Shown here in pieces: positions 9,199 to 17,185 of a stretch of DNA of 64,000 nt. Position 1 is the first letter of the stretch. Every line of letters starts with the position of its first letter. Under the pieces are notes generated by a model. It saw only the letters and a list, made by a program, of their open reading frames with translations, was not told the DNA's origin and did not search any database. Source of the DNA: Splendidivirga corallicola (GTDB lineage: Bacteria; Bacteroidota; Bacteroidia; Cytophagales; Cyclobacteriaceae); assembly GCA_030442035.1 (NCBI GenBank), contig JAUJEA010000009.1, forward strand, positions 186,001 through 250,000, in the 5' to 3' direction. A program made the translations under genes and the position numbers.

Positions 9199-10350
9199 AT
9201 GAAAACAACAGCCAAGATTTTTTTGCTTTTGGGATGTTTAGTTGTAGGAACATTTTGCTTTGGGCAAAAAACAAAATTGAACAAAAACCCGATAGGGTGG
9301 TCCTATGATGTAGAACCTAAGAAAGCACTTAACCCAAGTTTACAAAGATATCGGATAACTGTAAAGACAGACCTGGATCCCCTGTCATCAAGTGATGAAA
9401 CAGCTCTTTATTCCCATACTGCAAGAATGGATTATAAAGAAAAAGAGGAATTTTATAAAAAGGTGGGGCAGGATACTATCAGGAAATGGAGCTCAGATAT
9501 GTTGGCGCTCAAATCTCAACCTTTCGTAGAAAACTCATCGAATCCTGATTTTACCATTTCATTGATCACTTATGATTTTAAGATAGATAATCCTCAGTTA
9601 GATATTGATTACTCGGATACGGAAAGTATTGTTGGTGAAATAAAGGTCACAGCAAGACTTCTTGTTGAAACAGCCGGAGGAGAGTATTTACTAGATGAAC
9701 AATTACGATATACAATAATGGAAGGTACGGATGAAGAAACTGTTTATTTGAAGCTTAAACATTTCCTGTTAGACCCCACCTTCAAAACGAAATGGAAACT
9801 CACCAAAAAACCTGAGAAAAAAAGAAAGATTCTTGAAAGGAAACTGAATAAAATTCAATCAGTTGCTCTTAAATTTTTCTTTGAGCAGTCAGAGGAAATA
9901 CTGCGGGATAACTTTTTAACGAATCGGGTGAATGCATATAGCGCTATTTTTGGTGTGAAAGACAAGGCATATTCCAAATTAAATGAAACCGGTGTGGAAG
10001 TCAGTAATGCAATAAATAGTTTGTCGGCTTTTAGTAAAAAGAAGAGACAAACACTAGAACAGATCAAACCAACATTGGAATCAGCAGTAGTAGAATGGAA
10101 AAAACTGCTTGAAGAAATAAGTAATCCTGAAATCCAAAAAGCAATCAATAGCAATATTGCTACAACATCATTGATCCTGGCGGATATGTCTTCTGCCAGA
10201 ACCCATCTTGATCTTGTGCCGGAATCGAAAGATGAGGGCAAAGATTTTTTGTTCGAAGGTAGTTTTAAGTACTATGTAAAAGGCTTGGCAGATGCAGTTC
10301 ATTTAGTGGAAACCTTTCAGGAACGCTCAACAATCTATACACCGCAATGA
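9199..10350 (+). CDS. Secreted protein of unknown function
   Basis: I do not recognise this family. From the ATG at 9199 the product has 383 residues with a clear signal peptide (MKTTAKIF, a hydrophobic run, then cleavage near CFGQ). An in-frame ATG at 9166 would add 11 residues ahead of it and is less likely. The first half is beta-rich with ordered acidic patches (LDPLSSSDET). The second half, from about residue 205, is strongly helical and Lys/Glu-rich, with a basic start (KKPEKKRK). The protein is probably periplasmic. It lies between uvrA and a duplicated scrap of the uvrA 3' end, so the gene may have arrived with, or been bracketed by, that duplication. Confidence 0.75.
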   Translation: MKTTAKIFLLLGCLVVGTFCFGQKTKLNKNPIGWSYDVEPKKALNPSLQRYRITVKTDLDPLSSSDETALYSHTARMDYKEKEEFYKKVGQDTIRKWSSDMLALKSQPFVENSSNPDFTISLITYDFKIDNPQLDIDYSDTESIVGEIKVTARLLVETAGGEYLLDEQLRYTIMEGTDEETVYLKLKHFLLDPTFKTKWKLTKKPEKKRKILERKLNKIQSVALKFFFEQSEEILRDNFLTNRVNAYSAIFGVKDKAYSKLNETGVEVSNAINSLSAFSKKKRQTLEQIKPTLESAVVEWKKLLEEISNPEIQKAINSNIATTSLILADMSSARTHLDLVPESKDEGKDFLFEGSFKYYVKGLADAVHLVETFQERSTIYTPQ

Positions 10351-10413
10351 TTTTTGCCAAATACATGTGAGCCCATTGCCATTAAACTGATCTTCCTTTA
10401 TTAAATATATTGC

Positions 10414-10452
10414 GAGTCTGTTTGAAGTATAAAATATACCTCAAGCAGACTC
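10414..10452 (+). terminator. Imperfect hairpin, possible transcription end
   Basis: The arms 10414-10431 and 10435-10452 pair over about 18 bases, with one G-U pair and one mismatch, around a tight A-rich loop. No T-run follows, so it may be an RNA 3'-end or stability structure rather than a classical intrinsic terminator. It sits 64 bases after the secreted-protein gene. Confidence 0.4.
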
Positions 10453-10648
10453 TGCTTCAGAATATATTACAGTAAATATTTCCTCATTAATTTAATTAGA
10501 AGGCCAACTTTTAAAATAAGACTGTAGTAGCATGCTGGAAAGGAAATTAAATGCCAAAAACCGACAAGCCAGTGATTATAAATATGCTTTACTATTCTGC
10601 AGACTAATATCTTAGGATTCAAGCGTGGTTTTTTTGTTAACTATCTTG

Positions 10649-10720
10649 TTGGTTTCTCAAGAAATTATCAAAATCAAGAAAAGTTACACTGGGCAATATT
10701 TGGAGGCAGAATTGATTTGA
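10649..10720 (+). pseudogene. Remnant copy of the uvrA 3' end
   Basis: Bases 10661-10720 match the last 60 bases of uvrA (9066-9125) at 53 of 60 positions and in frame, ending in the same TGA. The decoded residues run EIIKIKKSYTGQYLEAELI against EIIKNKKSYTGQYLKVELI in uvrA. Upstream, LVSQ matches LVAQ of uvrA after an apparent loss of four or five codons, and then similarity stops. No start or further uvrA sequence is present, so this is a fragment: either a short duplication or what is left of a second uvrA gene. Confidence 0.8.
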
Positions 10721-10780
10721 ATTAAACCACTGAAGTATTTCCTTTACTTTTTTCAAAGGATAATATCATGTTATAGTGGT

Positions 10781-11644
10781 ATGAAGAAAGTAAGGATCCT
10801 ATCTATTTTAGTTTTATTAATCACCGGCATGGGCCACTCTTATGGCCAATTCAGTGGAGACAATTGGGTGGACGTAAAATCAAAAAAGTCTGGTGAAATA
10901 GTGATGACCTATGTTGAAACTCCTGGTTTTGCATCCAGGAACAATACAGGCCAGATTGAAGGCATTTGTGTTGATATCATGGAAAAGTTTGTAGAACATA
11001 TTGGAAAAGAACATAAGGTTAACCTGAAACTGATATTAAAAAGCCTAAGCAAACCAGAGGATTTCAAACTTTTCATGAATGTAGTAAAAGGAAGTAAGGG
11101 AGGTGTCTTTGGTTTGGGAAACATATCAATTACTGAACAGAGAAAGAAAAGTTATCGTTTTAGTCCTCCCTTTATGTCAAACGTTACCATTCTTTTAACG
11201 CACACGAGTGTACCTACTTTGGAAAAAATGGAATTGATTGGGGAGGTGTTTGAAGGAATGAATGCTTATGCTGTAAAGGGAACGACGAATGAACAAAAGG
11301 TAATAGAAATAAAGAATAAGTATTTGCCTAACCTCAAAATACAACATTTAAATTCAAGCAAAGATGCATTGGCCAAAATAGTGACCGATAAAAATAGCTT
11401 CACCAATGTTGATTTTACCTATTATCTCGCAGTACTTAAACAACGAATGCCCATCAAAAGACATCCCGCGGGAGATATGCTTACCGATGAGTTTGGAATA
11501 ATTATGCCTAAAAACAATGATTGGGAACCTTTGCTTTCAGATTTTTTCAATGATTTTATTGGTGGACCAACATACAAAAAAATAGTGGTAAGGCATCTCG
11601 GCCAAAATGCATTGAAATTGCTGGATGCCATATCTTCAAATTAA
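10781..11644 (+). CDS. Periplasmic substrate-binding-like protein (SBP_bac_3 family)
   Basis: 287 residues with a signal peptide (MKKVRIL... to SYGQ, about residue 23). The body follows the bilobed type of amino-acid binding proteins: an opening strand and G-x-C-V-D-I segment (about 58-70), GLGNISITEQRKKSYRFSPP (about 112-131), a hinge region, and a closing segment with GIIMPKNND. Bacterial relatives bind amino acids or related small molecules for ABC uptake or for sensing. No permease or ATPase gene lies nearby, so it is an orphan; a sensory or scavenging role is possible. The gene starts 60 bases after the uvrA-tail remnant. Confidence 0.8.
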   Translation: MKKVRILSILVLLITGMGHSYGQFSGDNWVDVKSKKSGEIVMTYVETPGFASRNNTGQIEGICVDIMEKFVEHIGKEHKVNLKLILKSLSKPEDFKLFMNVVKGSKGGVFGLGNISITEQRKKSYRFSPPFMSNVTILLTHTSVPTLEKMELIGEVFEGMNAYAVKGTTNEQKVIEIKNKYLPNLKIQHLNSSKDALAKIVTDKNSFTNVDFTYYLAVLKQRMPIKRHPAGDMLTDEFGIIMPKNNDWEPLLSDFFNDFIGGPTYKKIVVRHLGQNALKLLDAISSN

Positions 11645-11789
11645 ATCGACAGTATTTGAGTTTGGACTGTTCTCTTTTTTTGAAAATTGTTCTCAAGAAA
11701 TAAATCTAAAATCGTAGAATTGTGTTCCATTTATACGTATTAAAATTTAGAGGAATATTGATTTCTCAGGACTCCAAAAACTTTCCAAA

Positions 11790-13127
11790 ATGAATGATCA
11801 GTCATACGCTTCCTTACATATACCAAAATCGGCCAAACCTCGAATTGTCATTGTTGGTGGAGGCTTTGCCGGCATTCAGCTAGCAAAAGGCCTTCGAAAC
11901 AAAAAGTTTCAGGTTGTCATGATTGACAGGCACAATTATCATACTTTTCAACCTTTGTTATATCAGGTTGCAACAGCAGGCCTTGAACCGGATTCAATTG
12001 CCGGTCCTTTGAGAAAATTGTTCAAATCTCATAAGGATTTTTACTTCAGAATGGCTACTGTTAATAGGATATTGTCCGAAGAGAATAAGATTGAGACAAG
12101 TATTGGAAATTTGAGTTACGATTACCTGGTATTGGCCAATGGTTCGAAGACCAACTTCTTTGGAAATGACGAAAACTTTGACAAAGCCTTTCCATTAAAA
12201 CAAGTTCCACAGGCACTCGATTTGAGAAGTCATTTGTTGCAGAACTTTGAAAAAGCAACAATGGCCAGTCAGAAAGACGAACGTCAGAGCCTGATGAATT
12301 TTGTTATTGTTGGTGGTGGGCCAACCGGTGTCGAAGTAGCTGGTGCTCTTGGAGAGCTAAAAATGCATGTGCTTCCAAATGATTATAATGAGCTGGATTT
12401 TGAAAAAATGGGCATTTTTTTGGTTGAAGGTCAATCCAATCTTTTGAGTGGAATGTCTGAAAGTGCCAGTAAAAAGGCCTATGAATTTCTTAAAAGATTT
12501 AATGTTACAGTCAAATTAGGCACACTGGTAAAAGCTTATGATGGGAAGTTTGTGAAGCTTGATGACGGTATGGTGATCCCTAGCCAGACTTTAATTTGGG
12601 CCGCTGGTGTAACTGGTAATATCATTGATGGAATAAGTGAAAGTTGCTTGGAGGGAGGAAGAATATTGGTTGATTCATTTAACAAGGTGAAATCATATGA
12701 TAATATCTATGCCATTGGTGACTTGGCACTTATGAAAACCGAAGTTTATCAAAAGGGACTTCCAATGTTGGCCCCTGTTGCCGTGCAACAAGGTAAAATC
12801 TTAGCAAAGAACTTAGTAAAACTTCAAAACGGAGATTCACCTCAACCATTTGAATATCTTGATAAGGGAAGCATGGCTACCATAGGAAGAAATAAAGCTG
12901 TGGTTGACCTTCCAAATATTAGATTCAGTGGATTATTTGCCTGGTTTGTATGGATGTTTATTCATTTGATTTCCATTATTGGTTTTAGGAATAAACTAGT
13001 GGTCTTTAGTAATTGGCTCTGGAATTATTTCACTTATGACAGAGGTACAAGGTTGATAATCAGGCCATTTGTAAGAATGAATAAAAAACAGAAATCAGCT
13101 AAACCGGAAGAAATAATAAGCAATTAA
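11790..13127 (+). CDS. ndh: Type II NADH dehydrogenase (NDH-2)
   Basis: 445 residues. It has an N-terminal FAD dinucleotide fold with GGGFAG at about 23-28, the HNYHTFQPLLYQVATAGL segment typical of NDH-2, and a second NADH-binding fold with VIVGGGPTGVEVAGAL near 172. The FAD-contacting YAIGDLA and the quinone-site motif with LAPVAVQQGK follow. The C-terminus has a hydrophobic stretch (FAWFVWMFIHLISIIGF) that docks the enzyme on the inner membrane. It oxidises NADH and reduces quinone without pumping protons. It is a single gene, with a small membrane protein and a two-component pair downstream. Confidence 0.93.
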   Translation: MNDQSYASLHIPKSAKPRIVIVGGGFAGIQLAKGLRNKKFQVVMIDRHNYHTFQPLLYQVATAGLEPDSIAGPLRKLFKSHKDFYFRMATVNRILSEENKIETSIGNLSYDYLVLANGSKTNFFGNDENFDKAFPLKQVPQALDLRSHLLQNFEKATMASQKDERQSLMNFVIVGGGPTGVEVAGALGELKMHVLPNDYNELDFEKMGIFLVEGQSNLLSGMSESASKKAYEFLKRFNVTVKLGTLVKAYDGKFVKLDDGMVIPSQTLIWAAGVTGNIIDGISESCLEGGRILVDSFNKVKSYDNIYAIGDLALMKTEVYQKGLPMLAPVAVQQGKILAKNLVKLQNGDSPQPFEYLDKGSMATIGRNKAVVDLPNIRFSGLFAWFVWMFIHLISIIGFRNKLVVFSNWLWNYFTYDRGTRLIIRPFVRMNKKQKSAKPEEIISN

Positions 13128-13250
13128 TGTAAAACCTATCTGAAGATCAGGCTTGGTTAGATTCCCCTTATAAATTAATAACACCTTTTATAGAAATTTC
13201 CGTGCCTCGTACAGGAAACATCACTAATTTTAAAATAATTGTTTGGGAAC

Positions 13251-13634
13251 ATGAAAGCTTTGAGATTCAAAGATATCACCACGATTCTTTTCGCTATCAC
13301 CACAGTTGTTGTGTTTTACAGAGACAGTTTTATTTTAGGCATAGCAATTCTTTTGATTGCCATGATATATATAAGACTGGAGTATTTCATGTACAATGGT
13401 AAATTTGAATTCCGGAAGAAGTTGTCAAGACAGACTCTGATAATGTCCTCATTGGTGATCACAGGAGCGAGTTTGATCGTGTTTTACTTCTTTTTCAATA
13501 GTGCTGCGCTTCAACCCGATTCCTTTGTTTCGGAGTTGTATAATACTAATATCCAAAATCTGGATCAAGACCAATCAGCCAAATTTTTTTTGGAACTTAT
13601 GATTGACAAGTTGAATGGCCTCTTGTTTAAATAA
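13251..13634 (+). CDS. Small membrane protein of unknown function
   Basis: 127 residues from ATG 13251; a TTG four codons upstream is less likely. Two hydrophobic segments form a hairpin near residues 8-42 and a third lies near 67-87, followed by a soluble Asp/Gln-rich tail. I do not recognise the family. The stop is three bases before the histidine kinase start, so the two are almost certainly cotranscribed. It could be an accessory membrane subunit of the LytS-type sensor; that is inference from position only. Confidence 0.7.
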   Translation: MKALRFKDITTILFAITTVVVFYRDSFILGIAILLIAMIYIRLEYFMYNGKFEFRKKLSRQTLIMSSLVITGASLIVFYFFFNSAALQPDSFVSELYNTNIQNLDQDQSAKFFLELMIDKLNGLLFK

Positions 13635-13637
13635 CAG

Positions 13638-14669
13638 ATGAACAAATTCACACTTTATTGGATATGTCAAATCGGAGGATGGTCCACCTACGCGATCTTT
13701 AATATTTTCGCCAGGATAACAATTGAAGAAGAAGCAAATAATGTTCTTTTTTTCCCAATCTTTCTGGAAACCGCTTTTCTCATTTTTATCACCCATATGT
13801 ATAGGAACTATATTGTCAGAAATAACTGGCTTCGGTTACCTATGCCAAAGTTGATTCCCCGAGTTATCCTGTTTATTACCATTCTATCAATTATCTGTGC
13901 TCTTTTAATGACTGTTTTGTCCGCGTTTTCCAGTCCGGAGTCCATTGAACTGGCGCAGTCAATGATAAAGTTTTTTGGAGAGTTTCTTGGCTTTATCATT
14001 GTCTTTTTAGTCTGGAACCTGATCTACTTCTTATATCATTATGTAGAGAACTATAGTACAACACTAAAATTCGAGGCAACAATTAATGAGATTAAATTGA
14101 ATAAACTCAAATCTCAATTGAATCCTCATTTTATCTTTAATGCATTGAACAGTATCAGGGCGCTTGTTGATGAAAATCCTAAAAAGTCCAAAGTAGCCAT
14201 TACACAGCTTTCGAATATTTTGCGAAACTCCCTCGTTATGGATGAAAAGAGATTGATCAAATTCTCTGAAGAAATGCAAACAGTGAAGGACTATCTGGAT
14301 CTTGAGGGAATAAGGTTTGAAGAAAGGTTACAGGTTGAATTTGATGTTGATCCTGAATCCGATAAATTTGAGATACCGCCATTGATGATTCAAACGCTAG
14401 TTGAGAATGGAATTAAGCATGGTATATCTAATTTAGTGGAGGGAGGTTTGATTAAAGTAAGTACACAAGTGAAAGACTCCTGTTTAAATATTCAAATTAA
14501 AAACAGTGGACAATATCTTAATGGGGTGGTCATGAAACACGGAGGATATGGAATTGAAAATACCAGACAACGTCTGAAACTTTTATTTGGCGAGAGAGCT
14601 TCTTTTTCAATATTTAATGAGAATGAGAACTTTGTTTTGACCGATGTGATCATTCCAAAAATGAAATAA
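13638..14669 (+). CDS. LytS-type sensor histidine kinase
   Basis: 343 residues. Four transmembrane segments lie in the first 135 residues (about 8-25, 38-55, 75-95 and 113-133) with little periplasmic domain. The His_kinase domain (PF06580 type) begins with LNPHFIFNALNSIRAL, His about 164 being the phosphorylation site, followed by an HATPase domain with LVENGIKHG as N-box and GGYGIENTRQRL as G-box. It forms a pair with the LytTR regulator 28 bases downstream. Such pairs in Bacteroidota usually sense membrane or cell-wall state, but the signal here is unknown. Confidence 0.92.
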   Translation: MNKFTLYWICQIGGWSTYAIFNIFARITIEEEANNVLFFPIFLETAFLIFITHMYRNYIVRNNWLRLPMPKLIPRVILFITILSIICALLMTVLSAFSSPESIELAQSMIKFFGEFLGFIIVFLVWNLIYFLYHYVENYSTTLKFEATINEIKLNKLKSQLNPHFIFNALNSIRALVDENPKKSKVAITQLSNILRNSLVMDEKRLIKFSEEMQTVKDYLDLEGIRFEERLQVEFDVDPESDKFEIPPLMIQTLVENGIKHGISNLVEGGLIKVSTQVKDSCLNIQIKNSGQYLNGVVMKHGGYGIENTRQRLKLLFGERASFSIFNENENFVLTDVIIPKMK

Positions 14670-14697
14670 TTTTTAATAGTACAAAAGCAGACGACTT

Positions 14698-15420
14698 ATG
14701 AAGGCATTGATTGTTGATGATGAAAGGTTGGCCAGGAAGGAGTTAATGAATTTATTGGAAGCACATAAGAACATTGAAATTGTTGGAGAAGCTGCCAATG
14801 CCGATGAGGCCTATGAACAGATTAACAAACTAAATCCAGATTTGCTTTTTCTGGATATTCAAATGCCAGGGAAAACTGGTTTTGAGCTACTTCAGATGTT
14901 GGATTCTGTACCGAAAGTTATTTTCACTACAGCATTTGATGAGTTTGCACTTAAGGCTTTTGATGTGAACGCGCTGGATTATGTTTTGAAACCAATTCAA
15001 CCGGAACGCCTTAAAGAATCACTCAAAAAGTTAGAAGAAAATAACAATGCAGAGATCAAGGAAGACACCACTCAGAAAGATAAATTAGGGTTAAATGATC
15101 AGGTGTTTGTAAAAGATGGTGACAAGTGCTGGTTCGTCCGGCTTTCTGAAATACGCTTGTTTGAATCTGATGGTAATTATATCAAGGTTTATTTTGATAA
15201 ATATAAGCCCATGATCCATAAATCATTAAATGCCCTGGATGAGCGGCTTGATGATAGAACCTTTTTCAGAGCCAGTAGAAAACATATTATTAACCTAAAC
15301 TGGGTCGATTCCATTGAAACCTGGTTCAATGGGGGCTTGATGGTACAGCTAAGAGGTGGAGAGAAGGTAGAGGTAAGCCGCAGGCAAGCTGCCAAATTCA
15401 AGGATATGATGAGTTTATAG
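14698..15420 (+). CDS. LytTR-family response regulator
   Basis: 240 residues. The receiver domain (1-120) has the acidic pair at residues 7-8, the phospho-acceptor Asp at about 53 in LFLDIQMPG, and the conserved Lys in LKPIQPE. A LytTR DNA-binding domain (about 140-238) contains FESDGNYIKVYF and the SRKHIINL segment. It is the partner of the kinase immediately upstream. LytTR proteins bind pairs of short direct repeats; no target could be assigned in this window. Confidence 0.94.
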   Translation: MKALIVDDERLARKELMNLLEAHKNIEIVGEAANADEAYEQINKLNPDLLFLDIQMPGKTGFELLQMLDSVPKVIFTTAFDEFALKAFDVNALDYVLKPIQPERLKESLKKLEENNNAEIKEDTTQKDKLGLNDQVFVKDGDKCWFVRLSEIRLFESDGNYIKVYFDKYKPMIHKSLNALDERLDDRTFFRASRKHIINLNWVDSIETWFNGGLMVQLRGGEKVEVSRRQAAKFKDMMSL

Positions 15421-15472
15421 TGTTAGTACATAAATGAGATTTGAAATCCAAAGCTGTTTGAAGAAATACACT

Positions 15473-15838
15473 TTATCCCCTTACCATGGAGATCAGTTCA
15501 TTTTCGATCTCCCAATCTTTGGCAAGTTTTAGCATAGCAGTTGCTTCCATTTCGGTGATGTAGCCCTTTTGATTATTGGCTTTCCACACCATGTCGAGAT
15601 AGGACAATCTTTTAGTTTTATCAAATTTGATAAAGATTTTGTTAAGATATTCCCGAGCTCGGTCGAAGGCGGAGTGATAGTCCTCGGCAATAAACTCATT
15701 GGCCCACTCAAGTTCCTTATGAGCACCAAGTTCTTCTGCCGTCTCATCCAGGATTCTTTGTTCATCCTCGTCCAAGCCATGATAATGGAAGATCACTGAT
15801 TTCAAAAGTAAGTAAGCCTGTTTTTCCTCGCTCGACAT
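15473..15838 (-). CDS. Small helical protein of unknown function (TerB-like)
   Basis: 121 residues, entirely predicted helical, acidic, with no signal peptide. The order of features (LDEDEQRIL near the start, a central helix with DKTKRLSYLDMVWKAN, then G-x-I-x-x-x-E and MLKLAKDW) resembles the TerB/DjlA N-terminal fold, in which acidic residues bind a metal. Sequence similarity by eye is weak, so the family call is tentative. A TATATTTG box on the same strand at 15863-15870 could be its promoter. Confidence 0.7.
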   Translation of the reverse strand: MSSEEKQAYLLLKSVIFHYHGLDEDEQRILDETAEELGAHKELEWANEFIAEDYHSAFDRAREYLNKIFIKFDKTKRLSYLDMVWKANNQKGYITEMEATAMLKLAKDWEIENELISMVRG

Positions 15839-15862
15839 AAAGCTATTTTTTTAGAAACATTA

Positions 15863-15870
15863 CAAATATA
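15863..15870 (-). promoter_or_regulatory. Candidate -7 box (TATATTTG)
   Basis: Read on the minus strand this is TATATTTG, matching the Bacteroidota TAnnTTTG -7 element, 25 bases before the start at 15838. A TTG occurs 23 bases further upstream, slightly wider than the usual spacing to the -33 element. Confidence 0.45.
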
Positions 15871-15942
15871 AAAGTTTTAATCATTTTTAGGATCAATTAA
15901 TCAATTACTTTGGCTTTGTGGGAAAACGGAAATACGGCATTT

Positions 15943-17079
15943 CTACTTTTCTTCAACCAAAAATAAATTGGCTGTAATTTCATCTGCAAGTAGCTTTCCT
16001 TGCCGGGTAAGTGTGAGTTGATCATCCTGAATTTGGATCATTCTTTTTTCTAACAGATCATGGATATAGTTTTTGTTTTTTGCTATCAAATCGTGCCCAA
16101 AATCTGTTTTTAACTTTTGTAATTCACATCCCCAGGATGTTCGTAAGCTTGTTAATAAATATTCGTTGGTCTGATCTGCCAAAGACAACTTCTCTACTGT
16201 GGATGGAATATGATTCTGATCTATGGATTTCATATACAAGGCATTGTTAGGAATGTTGAATTGCCTGGTGGTTCCATCAAATGAATGAGCGCTTGGTCCT
16301 ATGCCAAGATATTTTTTTTGCTTCCAATAATTACTATTATGTTGAGATCGAAAACCCTGTAGTGAAAAATTGGAAATCTCATATTGTTCATAATCATTTT
16401 CCTCCAAAGTATCCATTAACATTTCGAATTGCCTTGCGGCATAGTCCTCATTGGCCTTCTGCATTTTTCCGGTTTTTACCCATTTACCAAATACAGTTTT
16501 CTCCTCAATGGTCAGACAGTAAGATGAAATGTGGGGGAAAGCTAGTTGCATAGCAAGTTTTAGGTCAGCTTGCCAAACTGCATCGCTACTTTGTGGTATA
16601 CCATAAATTAGATCGATACTAATATTTTCAAATCCATGGTCGTGGGCCAAGGTGAGGCACTTAATGGCTTGAGAACTATCATGTGCCCGATTCATAAATT
16701 TTAAAACCTCGTCATTGAAAGACTGGATCCCGATACTTAAACGATTTATTCCCAAATCTCTCAGAATAATCAGCTTCTCCTTTGTCAGGTCATCGGGATT
16801 GGCTTCTATGGTTATTTCAGAGACATCTTCGATTTTGAACAACCTGTTCAGTTGATCAAATACACTACTTAGATCTCTTTCAGATAACATCGAAGGTGTA
16901 CCGCCACCAAGGTATATGGTTTCAACAGGTTCCCGACCAAAGTAGTCTTTTCTTAGATCAATCTCCTTCCTCAAAGCGTTCACCATTCGAGAAACAAACC
17001 TGTTATTAGTACTGAAGTGAAAATCACAATAGTAACAAGCCTGCTTACAAAAGGGTATATGGATATATATTCCAGCCAA
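15943..17079 (-). CDS. hemW: Radical SAM heme chaperone HemW
   Basis: The start is taken at a TTG at 17079, giving a product that begins MAGIYIHIPFCKQACYYC, as HemW does. A TTG at 17109 would add ten unusual hydrophobic residues. Length is 378, normal for the family. The cluster cysteines are at about 11, 15 and 18 (C-x3-C-x2-C), followed by DFH. The HNSNYW motif that separates HemW-like proteins from true HemN oxidases is present, as are GGGTPS and the TIEANPDD segment. HemW binds heme and a [4Fe-4S] cluster and inserts heme into respiratory proteins; it is often misnamed coproporphyrinogen oxidase. Confidence 0.93.
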   Translation of the reverse strand: MAGIYIHIPFCKQACYYCDFHFSTNNRFVSRMVNALRKEIDLRKDYFGREPVETIYLGGGTPSMLSERDLSSVFDQLNRLFKIEDVSEITIEANPDDLTKEKLIILRDLGINRLSIGIQSFNDEVLKFMNRAHDSSQAIKCLTLAHDHGFENISIDLIYGIPQSSDAVWQADLKLAMQLAFPHISSYCLTIEEKTVFGKWVKTGKMQKANEDYAARQFEMLMDTLEENDYEQYEISNFSLQGFRSQHNSNYWKQKKYLGIGPSAHSFDGTTRQFNIPNNALYMKSIDQNHIPSTVEKLSLADQTNEYLLTSLRTSWGCELQKLKTDFGHDLIAKNKNYIHDLLEKRMIQIQDDQLTLTRQGKLLADEITANLFLVEEK

Positions 17080-17130
17080 AAGAATTATTAATTTTAGAGT
17101 GATAAGCAAATTGAATCATTTTGAATTATG

Positions 17131-17156
17131 TTCAATATTGAATTTGTTTAAACAAA
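17131..17156. promoter_or_regulatory. Two adjacent palindromes in a divergent promoter region
   Basis: TTCAATATTGAA (17131-17142) is directly followed by TTTGTTTAAACAAA (17143-17156); both are perfect palindromes. They lie midway between the divergent hemW and Omp85-like starts, so they could be operator sites for both. AT-rich palindromes can also arise by chance. Confidence 0.4.
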
Positions 17157-17185
17157 ACTAGTGGGATGTTTTAACATTTGATGTT

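Larger units (their letters stand above)
10351..10780. other. Intergenic region with hairpin and uvrA-tail remnant
   Basis: 430 bases without an intact gene. It holds an imperfect hairpin at 10414-10452 and a degenerate second copy of the uvrA 3' end at 10649-10720. About 35 bases beyond the remnant also resemble the sequence after uvrA (a TTTACTTTT core at similar distance). Confidence 0.65.

Noticed and set aside
13202-13402. Plus-strand frame of 66 codons overlapping the small membrane protein
   Set aside because: The membrane protein frame has transmembrane segments and tight spacing to the kinase gene; this frame is His/Arg/Tyr-rich without sense.
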